From: Phycisphaerae bacterium
GTDB lineage: Bacteria > Planctomycetota > Phycisphaerae > Sedimentisphaerales > Anaerobacaceae
Assembly (NCBI GenBank): GCA_029858035.1
Contig: JAOUFU010000003.1
Span: 1-36,838, forward strand
Reading direction: 5' to 3'
Length of the DNA: 36,838 bases
Part shown: positions 1 to 8,781 of the stretch, one piece after another
Position numbering within the stretch: the first letter of the stretch is position 1
Layout of the letters: each line of letters opens with the position of its first letter
Position numbers and translations under genes: made by a program
Notes under the pieces: model-generated
Databases searched by the model: none
What the model was told of the DNA's origin: nothing
Seen by the model: only the letters and a program-made list of their open reading frames with translations

Positions 1-651
1 CAAGAACCATCGGAAAAAGATATCGTCGAACAATCGGCCACCTAATTCAAAGTCTCCCCAGGAATGACGTACCTCCAGGCTGCACAGAAACGCGAAGTCG
101 CACGTTCCTCCTCCAAAGTCCACGACCAAAACGCCTCTTTGAGCCTCGACTGGTGAGAGATCCTTGTGCCAAAGATGGTAAAGCAAAGCCCCGATGGGCT
201 CATCTACAATTTTTATATTCCCGTATCCTGCCGCCTGCGCGATTTGCGAGAGCTTCGCATTGAAGACACGTTCTGATTCGCTGGGTGCTCCAAATATAAC
301 TTCACGTTTGCCTGGATCTATATCTATGTGTTGCCTCTCACATTGGACGATTATGGTCCTTAGAAAATCTTCTGCATTCCTACACGCTTCATCGCTTGTC
401 GAAATGTCAGGTTTAAATTGTGTTCGCAAGCACCACGACGCCCTCTCCTTTACCGGCGTCTCTCCAAACTCGTTCAATGCTGCATCCCCTACCAGAGGTT
501 CTTTATGTCCACGGTAGAGAATCGCGGTAGCAATGCCGTCCCTCCCGACACCGAAATCGACACCCACCGGCGAAGTCTGATCTGCAGGACATTTGCAGTA
601 GTAGGAGTTGGTGGTCCCAAAATCCACCGCGAGGATATGCGTCTTATCCAT
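1..651 (-). CDS. Hsp70/DnaK-like actin-fold ATPase (N-terminal part; truncated by window start)
   Basis: Not in the ORF track because it is open at the edge. Reverse-strand translation from ATG at 651 begins MDKTHILAVDFGTTNSYYCKC (Hsp70 phosphate-1 motif) and later reads GVLVVDFGGGTCDFAFL (phosphate-2 motif). Confidence 0.85.
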   Translation of the reverse strand, partial: MDKTHILAVDFGTTNSYYCKCPADQTSPVGVDFGVGRDGIATAILYRGHKEPLVGDAALNEFGETPVKERASWCLRTQFKPDISTSDEACRNAEDFLRTIIVQCERQHIDIDPGKREVIFGAPSESERVFNAKLSQIAQAAGYGNIKIVDEPIGALLYHLWHKDLSPVEAQRGVLVVDFGGGTCDFAFLCSLEVRHSWGDFELGGRLFDDIFFRWFL

Positions 652-653
652 AA

Positions 654-1622
654 TCAGTCCCTGTCTCGAATTTTTCTTACCAAACCGCGTTTCAATACTT
701 TGCCTCCCAAAATCACGGGTTTTCGCTCAACTTTAACCGCGTCACCTTCATTAATATCACCGAAGGCTTCATATTTATCTTTAAGACTGGAAGCCCACAC
801 AAAGCTGTCTTCTCGTTTCTCAACATCAGGAAAAAACTGCGGTTGCCCCTCGAGACCTTCAAAGCCGAAGTTCCTGGCTTCCTGGATTAATTCGTCTGCG
901 GCAGTTGGCAGGTCCTTCTCAGTGGCACTGTGTAGAGCATATATGTACCCAGCCAGCGTACTAAAGGCCGCTTCCTTATCAGTAAAAACCTGGCCAGACT
1001 TTGAAAAACAGTATAACGCAACCAGCAATGGAATCGCCATGTTCAGCCATGAATTAAGACAAGACCTTACCACTTGCTCGTGAGACAATTGGTCAAATGC
1101 AGGCCTTCTTTGAGAGACCTGCAAGAATTTTATAAGAGAACTACTTCTCGATACTCGCCAAACAATTAACACCAAACAAAAGGCCCCCAGAGGACCGCCT
1201 AAGACTATTCCTACGTCTCGCATTCCCAAGGCCAATCGAGTCAAAGGCGTTAGTAGAGCTAATCCGAGAATAGCACCGAGTAAAGCTGCCAAAGCCACGC
1301 TGGCTGCTCTCAATTCCATTAATTGGGCCGGTTTTGGCACAGTCACTTGCGGTACGATTGTATCAAAAGCAAATTTCAACGATTCAACACTCTTATTATC
1401 AAATGAAGGCTGTCCTGTTATTTTCTTCAACATTGCCGGGGTGAGCAATTCCTTCCTCAAAAACAACCTAAGTCTTGTTTCCGCCGCATCCAAATCACCG
1501 GTAGATGGAAACTCACGTGTTGGCAGACTACTAAAGTACTCGGCAGTTGCCTTATCAAGCATTTGCTGTTGCTCAAGGTTTGTTTCACTTAGTGCCTTTG
1601 AAATTGCCTCTTCAAAAAACAT
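654..1622 (-). CDS. Hypothetical membrane protein (322 aa), coupled to the Hsp70-like gene
   Basis: Long ORF with several hydrophobic segments (AASVALAALLGAILGLALL, GIVLGGPLGAFCLVLIVW, AIPLLVALYCF). Its stop is 2 bp before the Hsp70-like ATG on the same strand. Confidence 0.75.
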   Translation of the reverse strand: MFFEEAISKALSETNLEQQQMLDKATAEYFSSLPTREFPSTGDLDAAETRLRLFLRKELLTPAMLKKITGQPSFDNKSVESLKFAFDTIVPQVTVPKPAQLMELRAASVALAALLGAILGLALLTPLTRLALGMRDVGIVLGGPLGAFCLVLIVWRVSRSSSLIKFLQVSQRRPAFDQLSHEQVVRSCLNSWLNMAIPLLVALYCFSKSGQVFTDKEAAFSTLAGYIYALHSATEKDLPTAADELIQEARNFGFEGLEGQPQFFPDVEKREDSFVWASSLKDKYEAFGDINEGDAVKVERKPVILGGKVLKRGLVRKIRDRD

Positions 1623-1724
1623 CGTGACGGAATCTCTCCAGATATTTCGTGCCGAATTATGAATGTCCTGCCCGGTTTCACAAATTAAGATTCTTGGGAA
1701 ATTGTATTCTTCTATCCGAAAAAA

Positions 1725-1940
1725 TCAATAAAACAATAGATTTTTTTCCTTGATTTCGGTGACTCCTTCGGTTCTATATTCAAGGACCGCCAATTCAGCT
1801 ATCGCCCGGATGGATTTGAGTAGAAATGTAGTTGTTTTTGATTTTATCTTAGGTTTTGCGGCCATCCTCCTGCCTATAAAAAAGGCGATAAGGCCTGCAA
1901 TTGCTATAAGGCCAATGGAATATAGAATGTCGTAGAACAT
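1725..1940 (-). CDS. Small hypothetical membrane protein (71 aa)
   Basis: ORF with an N-terminal TM helix (YSIGLIAIAGLIAFFIGRR) followed by a basic stretch. No family recognised. Confidence 0.45.
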   Translation of the reverse strand: MFYDILYSIGLIAIAGLIAFFIGRRMAAKPKIKSKTTTFLLKSIRAIAELAVLEYRTEGVTEIKEKNLLFY

Positions 1941-2201
1941 TTTATATGTCCTTTCCGTTTTTTGCGGGTCCGATTGGGACCTGTTGAACAGGCATTATCT
2001 GATTATGTTGTGAATACTATGCCCGATTTATACATTTTCGGACTCGGTTTTCGCCTTAGACGATAGTCGAAATAAGGTGTAGAGTCAAAGCAAAAGTCCG
2101 CAGACTGAAAATTGCGAAATTCGAATGCCGGGCGACAAATTATATTCTCCGGTAAAGTTCTTGCAATTTTGGGGCCGATTATATACATTGTTGTCAGTTT
2201 C

Positions 2202-2275
2202 GGCGGCGTAGCTCAGCTGGTTAGAGCATGGGATTCATAAGCCCAGGGTCGTTGGTTCGAATCCAACCGCCGCTA
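2202..2275 (+). tRNA. tRNA-Met (anticodon CAT)
   Basis: GGCGGCGTAGCTCAGCTGGTTAGAGCATGGGATTCATAAGCCCAGGGTCGTTGGTTCGAATCCAACCGCCGCTA folds as a cloverleaf: 7-bp acceptor, TTCATAA anticodon loop, GTTGG-TTCGAAT-CCAAC T arm. A tRNA-Ile2 (lysidine) identity is not excluded. Confidence 0.93.
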
Positions 2276-2316
2276 ATTTAGTTTTGAATTTTTAGTTTTT
2301 AATTTTGGGTTTTTTT

Positions 2317-2389
2317 GCCCCCATCGTCTAGTGGCCTAGGATATCAGGTTCTCATCCTGGAGACAGGGGTTCGACTCCCCTTGGGGGTA
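2317..2389 (+). tRNA. tRNA-Glu (anticodon CTC)
   Basis: GCCCCCATCGTCTAGTGGCCTAGGATATCAGGTTCTCATCCTGGAGACAGGGGTTCGACTCCCCTTGGGGGTA folds as a cloverleaf with anticodon loop TTCTCAT. Confidence 0.93.
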
Positions 2390-2548
2390 TTTTTTGCCAA
2401 AGGCAAAAAATAGAGCAGTTGAGCATTTGAACAGGTGGAGTATTTGTTTTCCTGCTTGATAAATTCTTTTTGTATCAAAAATCAAAATGCAAATTGCGGT
2501 ATTTTGCTACCTTTAAGAATCAGATCTAATTTCATTTGAGGTTGTGAT

Positions 2549-3919
2549 ATGATATCACTTGTCGCTAATGTTGTTATATTATGCCAGTTGATAGTGTTGG
2601 CGTCGGTTCCGGATCATGTTGTTTTGAAGGGGCGGTTGATGGCGGCGCGGTACGCGGGCAGCAGTGAAGAAGTAGCTATGACGGCGGTCTATTGCTTTGC
2701 GAGTTCGGCAGGCACCGGTAGCCAGGCAATCGGATTTCGTACATGGGAGACACATCCCGTGGGGTGGTATTATCTGCCGGGCGGTGCGGGAAACTATAGC
2801 ATCATCTTTTCTAATCCAGCGGGCTTTATGCGGCCTATTGTTCTGACTAACCAGTTCGTAAAGCCGGGTGACGTCGTGGACCGGAAGCTCTCTCCCGTAT
2901 TTGACTACGGCGATTTCTACGAAGGGGCGTGGGACACGAAGGCGGCCACGGATTACTATCAAACGTTCATAGCGAGGGGGACGAGCATCACACAGGTTGG
3001 CTTTAAGCTGGCGACCGATGGGGTGGACGGGGCCGGGCCGAGGGGGCAGAATATTCTTATATCAATCCACGAAAAAGGCAAGGGGACGCCGGATAAATGG
3101 AAGCAGGTCGGGCCTGCGGCGGTTGTTCTGGACGTGGATTGCGGTGGGCCGAAGAATTATTGGTGGTCGGGGGGCTGGGATTCCGGCCAGATCCCGACGG
3201 AGCCGGGCAAAACATACGCAGTGCATCTGAAGGCGGAGACTAAAGGCGGCAGCTTCCAGGTTTTCTGGAGGGCGGATGAGGATAAGATGTCGGATTGTTA
3301 CCGTATAGGTCAAGACGGAAAGGCCGGCTGGCAGGGACATAAGATGTGTATGGCGGTCGGCTCGGATTGCGATGGTTTGTTGATACCCTATAACAAGCGG
3401 GTACAGAAAAAGTTTGTTGAGTTCGCCGGTTTTGACAAATCGTGGTCACAGACGTATGTGGCGCAGGGCAGGGGGCTGGCGTCGGTTATTTTGTATGCGG
3501 CGACGTCGGGCGTGCAGCCTTCGATTATGAAGCAGCGAGTGAGAGTGAGCGTGCGGCAGGGCGGGCCGGGCGGTGAGATTGTAGGCACGGAAAAGATAGC
3601 GATAGGCAATGGCAATTATACAGGCGACGCATCGTGGGGTGTATTCGGTGTTTCTTTCGCGCCGGGCGAGGTGCCGCTTGAACCGGGCAAGACGTATGCC
3701 GTCGAGTTTGAATCGATTGAAAATTACGATACACTGCACGGATTCGTAAATATCAAGGGCATGGTCAGCGATGATAAGCCGGGCTTCAATCCGTATAGAA
3801 AGGTCCCGCCCGACGACTACAAGCGCGGAACCGCCTACCGAAAATGCACCGACAAACAGCCCTTCGACCTCGATATGCAGATTGTCGAATACCGATCCGA
3901 GCCCCGAAATTCTAGGTAA
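2549..3919 (+). CDS. Secreted hypothetical protein with a tandemly duplicated domain
   Basis: 456-aa ORF with an N-terminal hydrophobic segment. Two related units: TFIARGTSITQVGFKLA...GQIPTEPGKTYAVHLKAE and TYVAQGRGLASVILYAA...GEVPLEPGKTYAVEFES. Confidence 0.75.
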   Translation: MISLVANVVILCQLIVLASVPDHVVLKGRLMAARYAGSSEEVAMTAVYCFASSAGTGSQAIGFRTWETHPVGWYYLPGGAGNYSIIFSNPAGFMRPIVLTNQFVKPGDVVDRKLSPVFDYGDFYEGAWDTKAATDYYQTFIARGTSITQVGFKLATDGVDGAGPRGQNILISIHEKGKGTPDKWKQVGPAAVVLDVDCGGPKNYWWSGGWDSGQIPTEPGKTYAVHLKAETKGGSFQVFWRADEDKMSDCYRIGQDGKAGWQGHKMCMAVGSDCDGLLIPYNKRVQKKFVEFAGFDKSWSQTYVAQGRGLASVILYAATSGVQPSIMKQRVRVSVRQGGPGGEIVGTEKIAIGNGNYTGDASWGVFGVSFAPGEVPLEPGKTYAVEFESIENYDTLHGFVNIKGMVSDDKPGFNPYRKVPPDDYKRGTAYRKCTDKQPFDLDMQIVEYRSEPRNSR

Positions 3920-4037
3920 ATCGGCAGGGAAACTTGCGTTTTCGGAGGAAGCTGCTATGGTGGAATATCAGGGATGGCCGAAGGAGGCCAGTTCAGTAGC
4001 AGATGTGGAATTTGAAATGAGTGAAAGGAGTGCTTCA

Positions 4038-4385
4038 ATGAGAAATGTTCTTGGACTGTCAGCGGTTCTGTTGGTTTGCGTGGCGTTAAGCTCGTGCAGC
4101 GGTAATCGGCCGGAGAAGGCCTTTATGGGTATGTGGAAAGGTACGTATGAGGGAGAGACGATCGAGCTTTCGCTCATGGAGAAGGATATATCTATCGCGA
4201 AGACTGGCGATGAAACATTTGCGGGGACGTGGACCATTGACCCCGAAGGAAACGCAGTGATAACCTTTGAGGGTGAGGACGGGAGAATCATCGCAACGCT
4301 CTTGAACGACGGGAAGATCATAGCCCGAAAAGAGGGCGAGTCGTCGGCGGTAGTGTTCGAAAAGAGCGACTCGAACCGCTTATGA
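4038..4385 (+). CDS. Small lipoprotein
   Basis: MRNVLGLSAVLLVCVALSSCSGNRPEKAFMGMWKGTYEGE: signal peptide with LSSC lipobox; GAAAGGAG upstream of ATG 4038. The longer 3771 start in the ORF track is probably not the real one. Confidence 0.7.
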   Translation: MRNVLGLSAVLLVCVALSSCSGNRPEKAFMGMWKGTYEGETIELSLMEKDISIAKTGDETFAGTWTIDPEGNAVITFEGEDGRIIATLLNDGKIIARKEGESSAVVFEKSDSNRL

Positions 4386-4398
4386 GCCTATGGGCATG

Positions 4399-4484
4399 AT
4401 TGACAACAAACAGGATGAACGGTACATGCAAATGGCCATCGAGCAGGCGCGGATTGCCGAGAAAAACGGTGATGTCCCTGTCTA
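4399..4484 (+). pseudogene. tadA: Truncated 5' fragment of a tRNA adenosine deaminase (tadA-like) gene
   Basis: [29 protein letters not shown] matches the N-terminus of the complete TadA at 5291 ([30 protein letters not shown]). Homology stops at the 3' end of the HEPN gene; the catalytic region is missing. Confidence 0.8.
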
Positions 4485-4823
4485 TTTTTCTGCGAGCAGG
4501 TCTTGTACCTGTTTTTGCAGGTTTGGCAGGTCTTGTTGGATAACGTCCCAAACTACGGTGTTATCAACGATGTCATAGCCATGAATAAGAATGTTTCGAA
4601 ATGAGATAATCCGCTGAGAGCGACTTATTTTCGACACCGTATCCGGGTCGATTCTGGACAACCTGTTAAGAGCCTCGCCTATAATTTCAAATTGTCGCTC
4701 CACGGCAAAGCATAGCATCTTGTTATCTACATAATCATCAAAAGTTGCACCGGCGGTAAAATCAAGGATATGAGCGCCGGCCAGCCGGATGTCCTCCAAA
4801 ATCTTTTTTGATTCAAGCTGCAT
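4482..4823 (-). CDS. hepT: HEPN domain RNase toxin, HepT/DUF86 family
   Basis: [22 protein letters not shown]...[19 protein letters not shown]...[27 protein letters not shown]; contains RX4H motif RNILIH. Overlaps the upstream MNT gene. Confidence 0.87.
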   Translation of the reverse strand: MQLESKKILEDIRLAGAHILDFTAGATFDDYVDNKMLCFAVERQFEIIGEALNRLSRIDPDTVSKISRSQRIISFRNILIHGYDIVDNTVVWDVIQQDLPNLQKQVQDLLAEK

Positions 4824-5121
4824 AGAGAACTTTCCTGTTTTGATTTATTTTTTGCAGAAAATACGGATTTCTAATCGCCTTTGTCATTACCAAATCCACG
4901 TTTCTGCCGAGCAGATTCTTCAGGGACTCCAGCAGGCCAAAATAAGTATCTGCGTGTCGTCCCTGTTTTAACGGCTTAAACTCCACCAGAAGGTCTATAT
5001 CGCTTGATACTTGAGCAAAGTTTTCACTCAAAGCGGAACCGAAAATTTCGAGCCTGCTAACATTAAACTGTGAGCAGATTAGTTGTATTTCTGAAAGATG
5101 TTTTTCAATAAGTTCAAGCAT
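4813..5121 (-). CDS. mntA: Minimal nucleotidyltransferase (MNT) antitoxin, MntA-like
   Basis: [29 protein letters not shown]11DXD nucleotidyltransferase motif. Immediately upstream of and overlapping the HEPN gene. Confidence 0.85.
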   Translation of the reverse strand: MLELIEKHLSEIQLICSQFNVSRLEIFGSALSENFAQVSSDIDLLVEFKPLKQGRHADTYFGLLESLKNLLGRNVDLVMTKAIRNPYFLQKINQNRKVLYAA

Positions 5122-5290
5122 AAGGCTGCTATCTTCTTACAAGGAATAATACATACGTTATTCGGCTATCCGCCATTGTCAAGTAAATGTATTATACCAG
5201 AGTATTAGAAAAAGCGGCAATTAATTTTACATCCCGGAGCCTTTAGGTTAATATCCCCTGCAGAAAGGGTTTTCAAGGCAAGGATAATAA

Positions 5291-5767
5291 ATGATAAATA
5301 TAACCAAAGAAGATGAAAACTTTATGCGACTCGCCATTGAGCAGGCGCGGATTGCCGAGGAAAACGGTGATGTTCCCATTGGCGCGGTCATAGTTGGCGA
5401 AAACCGGATAATCGGCAAGGCATATAATCAGAGAGAGCAGTTACAGGACCCGACGGCGCACGCAGAGATAATCGCGCTGACACAGGCGGCGGCAGCACTG
5501 GAGAACTGGCATTTAAACGGCTGTACGATATATGTCACGTTGGAGCCTTGTCCTATGTGTGCCGGCGCATTGGTGCTGGCCAGAATTGATAGATTAGTAT
5601 ACGGCTGTGATGACCCGAAAGCGGGGGCCTGTAAATCGCTTTACAATATTGTCCAGGATGAGCGACTTAACCATCGCCTGGAAGTTACTTCCGGGGTTTT
5701 GGTTGAGCAGTGCAGCAAACTGCTGAGAGATTTCTTCTCGCAGAGACGAGTAAAAAATGCTCAATGA
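5291..5767 (+). CDS. tadA: tRNA adenosine(34) deaminase TadA
   Basis: 158 aa with [10 protein letters not shown] (HAE) and [22 protein letters not shown] (PCxxC) zinc-deaminase motifs. Confidence 0.9.
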   Translation: MINITKEDENFMRLAIEQARIAEENGDVPIGAVIVGENRIIGKAYNQREQLQDPTAHAEIIALTQAAAALENWHLNGCTIYVTLEPCPMCAGALVLARIDRLVYGCDDPKAGACKSLYNIVQDERLNHRLEVTSGVLVEQCSKLLRDFFSQRRVKNAQ

Positions 5768-5770
5768 GAG

Positions 5771-6427
5771 TCACGTTTTCTTTCGTGCAGGGAGAGGCAC
5801 AAGACTCGAAACAGTCTTGCGATATTGCTCGTAAGCATCGCCAAAATCTTTCAGCAGGCGTTTTTCTTCAATACACCTGAGATAGAGATATGCTCCACCA
5901 GACAGTATGGCCACCAGTGCTACGCAAATCGCCGAATTGAAGAACAGGGCCAGGGCAAGATAGAACGAAAGTGCTCCGAAGGCCATGGGATTTCGCGTAT
6001 AGCGATAAGGTCCGCTTGTCACCAGATGCTTTGTGCGGGGGCTGACAGCTACGCCGAATCCATCGGCGGGACCTCCTTTGCCAATAAAGAACAGGTAAAT
6101 ATTGGACCATAACATGAATGTGATTCCCACGACCCCGATCAGCAATGAAAGTGCTATGCGCAGTTGTGAATGTGCAAGGCCCCAAATCGGCCTATTGAGT
6201 TTTGTGGAGATGATGTATAATACAAATGGTATTCCAAGACAGAATATACTGATGCCACCAAGATATCCAGTAATATGTCTTATAACATCACGCGGTTCCA
6301 TATAGTGGTTCTCCAATGCAACGTTCAAGCTCACCCAAATTTCTTTCTGTAACTCAAGGCCAATATCAATACACCGAAGGCTGTTTTGGGTGGTCCTTGT
6401 TAAGCGACGAATAGAGAACAAAAACAA
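5771..6427 (-). CDS. Isoprenylcysteine carboxyl methyltransferase / phospholipid methyltransferase-like membrane protein
   Basis: GPYRYTRNPMAFGALSFYLALAL...YLRCIEEKRLLKDFGDAYEQYRKTVSSLVP is typical of the ICMT/PEMT C-terminus. An internal ATG at 6301 (MEPRDVIRHI) is a plausible alternative start. Confidence 0.8.
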   Translation of the reverse strand: MFLFSIRRLTRTTQNSLRCIDIGLELQKEIWVSLNVALENHYMEPRDVIRHITGYLGGISIFCLGIPFVLYIISTKLNRPIWGLAHSQLRIALSLLIGVVGITFMLWSNIYLFFIGKGGPADGFGVAVSPRTKHLVTSGPYRYTRNPMAFGALSFYLALALFFNSAICVALVAILSGGAYLYLRCIEEKRLLKDFGDAYEQYRKTVSSLVPLPARKKT

Positions 6428-6453
6428 TCAATAAAATTTTAGTTGCTTTGCTG

Positions 6454-6690
6454 TTACTCTACCTTGACTTTTTGTGGTTTTCTCCTGCCTTTGGTTTTTT
6501 CTTTGGTCTCTATGTCCTTGATCTTCGCATCGAGTATAGCGCGCACGGCCAACAGCTTCTCTTTGCGTGCGGCCCTCAGATGCTTTCTGGCCTCTTCAGG
6601 AACGAAGTCAAGCAGAAGCTCCAGGAAATGTTTCTCGACCTCGAACAGAGAGCTGACCAGTTTAACGACCTCTTCTTGCTTCTTTGCCAT
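6454..6690 (-). CDS. Small charged hypothetical protein, coupled to the ArsA-like gene
   Basis: 78 aa (MAKKQEEVVKLVSSLFEVEKHFLELLLDFVPEEARKHLRAARKEKLLAVRAILDAKIKDIETKEKTKGRRKPQKVKVE); starts 3 bp after the ArsA-like stop. Confidence 0.65.
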   Translation of the reverse strand: MAKKQEEVVKLVSSLFEVEKHFLELLLDFVPEEARKHLRAARKEKLLAVRAILDAKIKDIETKEKTKGRRKPQKVKVE

Positions 6691-6693
6691 AAT

Positions 6694-7866
6694 TCATGCT
6701 CCTTTTAAAAAAGTTACTCTCAACTCGTCTGCCTTGAGCGTTGCCTTTTCGACATCCAGCAGGCTTAGTGCACTTGGAAGCAGGATGTCTCGTCGGTAGT
6801 TACCTATTTGGATGGTCAGTTGATGGGCGTTTTTGAGGATATTGACCTCGGCCTTTTTCACGAATGGCAGCTTCAAAACCAGGACATAGGCCTGTTTATC
6901 CCTGATGATTTTTTGAGGCCTTTGGTCACAGTAGACTTTTGTGGGATCCTGGCCGCTGTAGATGTCTCGTCCGAGCTGAACCAGCAGCTTTCGTCCTACT
7001 ATCTCCGATCGCATCAGCTTGCTTTGTAAGACGGGTAGCGGTGAGAAGATGCTTTCCATTTTGGCCATGTACCCGCGTTGCGATTTTCGCCAGGTGGAGA
7101 AATACGAATCAGTGACTTCATCCGGCAAAATCCTGTTTGCGATCACGCAGTCGACGGGGTACCCGTACAGATTCAGGTACGTATAGGCCCGCTGTGTCTC
7201 TTCCAGCACGATCTTCTCAGGATTCAGGACAATACGAACCGAGGTTGTTCCGGGTTCTGCCAGCGTTTCCTTCAATGCCCCGACGTTATCATAGAGCTGC
7301 TGGATAGAGGCGTATACAGAGTCTTCCGGGATAGGGATGGACATTATCTTCTTCTTCCTCATCGCCCGGAGGGTCTTTGCGATCTTCCTCTCGACGGGAA
7401 AGAACTTCTGCATCCACCAACGTGCGACCTCCGGCATACTCAACAATTGCAAAGTCTGCCCCGTTGGTGCACAGTCAACGATAAGGCAGTCATACGTCCC
7501 CGACTGATGTGCTTTATGAATATGGAACAACCCAAACAGCTCATCCAGGCCGGGCAGAATAGCCATTTCCTCAGCGAGGATGTCGTCAACGCCGGTGGAC
7601 CTGAAGAAAGAGGCCATGTAGTTCTGAATTGTCTGCCAGTTGGCGGTAATCTCTTCAAGGACGTTGACCTCTTGTGCCCAGAGGTTGTCGCTGATCCTGG
7701 TGGGAGAATTGCCTAACTGCACATCAAAGCTATCGCCCAGGCTATGCGCGGCATCCGTGCTGATAACCAGCGTTTTGTGGCCGAGCTGGGCTGTGCGGGT
7801 TGCAGTTGCCGCAGCGATGGTAGTCTTGCCCACGCCGCCCTTGCCTGTAAAGAGTATGATTCTCAT
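6694..7866 (-). CDS. ArsA/Get3 family ATPase with C-terminal Hsp20-like domain
   Basis: MRIILFTGKGGVGKTTIAAATATRTAQLGHKTLVISTDAAHSLGDSF (deviant Walker A, A-loop), CLIVDCAPTGQTLQLL; C-terminal YVLVLKLPFVKKAEVNILKNAHQLTIQIGNYRRDILLP resembles the ArsA-HSP20 domain. ATG at 7866 preferred over the 7938 extension. Confidence 0.88.
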   Translation of the reverse strand: MRIILFTGKGGVGKTTIAAATATRTAQLGHKTLVISTDAAHSLGDSFDVQLGNSPTRISDNLWAQEVNVLEEITANWQTIQNYMASFFRSTGVDDILAEEMAILPGLDELFGLFHIHKAHQSGTYDCLIVDCAPTGQTLQLLSMPEVARWWMQKFFPVERKIAKTLRAMRKKKIMSIPIPEDSVYASIQQLYDNVGALKETLAEPGTTSVRIVLNPEKIVLEETQRAYTYLNLYGYPVDCVIANRILPDEVTDSYFSTWRKSQRGYMAKMESIFSPLPVLQSKLMRSEIVGRKLLVQLGRDIYSGQDPTKVYCDQRPQKIIRDKQAYVLVLKLPFVKKAEVNILKNAHQLTIQIGNYRRDILLPSALSLLDVEKATLKADELRVTFLKGA

Positions 7867-8028
7867 TTGTTTTCTTTTCAAAGTATGTCTAACCTCAATT
7901 TTACAGAACTCATTTACGCCAAACCGGCGCCTCAGCAAACGATCTATTTTACAGCAATATCAGGTTTTATGTAACGGTCTTTCTTCAGCAGGTTTCTGCC
8001 CAACCGGCAAAAACAGGTTTTGAGCCTG

Positions 8029-8397
8029 TCAAGACTTCTCCGCAATAGAGTCGGCTAACTCTGCGATGCGAAGTTCGAGCCTTTTTATTTCCCGCTTTAT
8101 GCTGTTTCTGTGTACCGCCTGCCACGAGAAAACCTTTGCTGCAGCATATAGTTGGATGCAACAAACAAAAAAAGCAGCATACATAATCTGGAATTTGGTC
8201 AGGTCGGCCCTGAAGAATTGGATGGCACTGAAAACAGCCAGTGTGGCATAGGTGCCGCACCATATAAAGACAAGAATTGCAGTGGATCGCATTTTTCTAC
8301 TGTAGAAATCCCTTGCCATTGACCATAGTGTGTCTTCTTTCGTGTCATCGTATTCTTCGGGACTGTCTATTATTTTTTTTATCTGTTCGTTGTTCAT
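8029..8397 (-). CDS. Small two-TM membrane protein, paralog A (ECF-sigma-linked, DUF6768-like?)
   Basis: MNNEQIKKIIDSPEEYDDTKEDTLWSMARDFYSRKMRSTAILVFIW... shares a clear common framework with 8442..8765; downstream of the sigma factor on the same strand. Confidence 0.7.
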   Translation of the reverse strand: MNNEQIKKIIDSPEEYDDTKEDTLWSMARDFYSRKMRSTAILVFIWCGTYATLAVFSAIQFFRADLTKFQIMYAAFFVCCIQLYAAAKVFSWQAVHRNSIKREIKRLELRIAELADSIAEKS

Positions 8398-8441
8398 TTT
8401 TTTATTCCTTAATGCTTTTGCTTATGATTATATCCCTTCCA

Positions 8442-8765
8442 TTATTTTTTCAGTTTATTTATTTCCCGTTTGATGCCCTGTCTGTGGATCATCAGCAAGG
8501 CGAAAATCTTCATCAGACAAATGCCATTGAAGCAGCAGATGAAGATGGCGGCGTACATTATCTGGAATTTTGTCTGGTCGGTTTTAAAGAATTTGACGGC
8601 GCTATACGCGGCCGGGACAAAAAAGATGATGGCCCATACCCAGACGAGAATTGCGGTGGAGCGCATCTTTGGGCCGTAGAAGTCCCTTGCTATCGACCAT
8701 ATTGAGTCTTCTTTTGATTCGTTGCAGGTGTCATCGGCGTTTTTTTTGATTTGTTCATCGTTCAT
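8442..8765 (-). CDS. Small two-TM membrane protein, paralog B (ECF-sigma-linked, DUF6768-like?)
   Basis: MNDEQIKKNADDTCNESKEDSIWSIARDFYGPKMRSTAILVWVWA... paralogous to 8029..8397. Confidence 0.7.
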   Translation of the reverse strand: MNDEQIKKNADDTCNESKEDSIWSIARDFYGPKMRSTAILVWVWAIIFFVPAAYSAVKFFKTDQTKFQIMYAAIFICCFNGICLMKIFALLMIHRQGIKREINKLKK

Positions 8766-8781
8766 TTTTTTCTCCTTCAGT

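Noticed and set aside
2390-2410. TTTTTTGCC-AAA-GGCAAAAAA inverted repeat after tRNA-Glu as a terminator
   Set aside because: The stem has only three G-C pairs and is A/T-only elsewhere, with A rather than T following on the plus strand; too weak to call an intrinsic terminator, although the symmetry is notable.
7078-7716. 212-aa plus-strand ORF
   Set aside because: Antisense to the ArsA-like gene with clear Walker motifs; likely a codon-bias shadow ORF.
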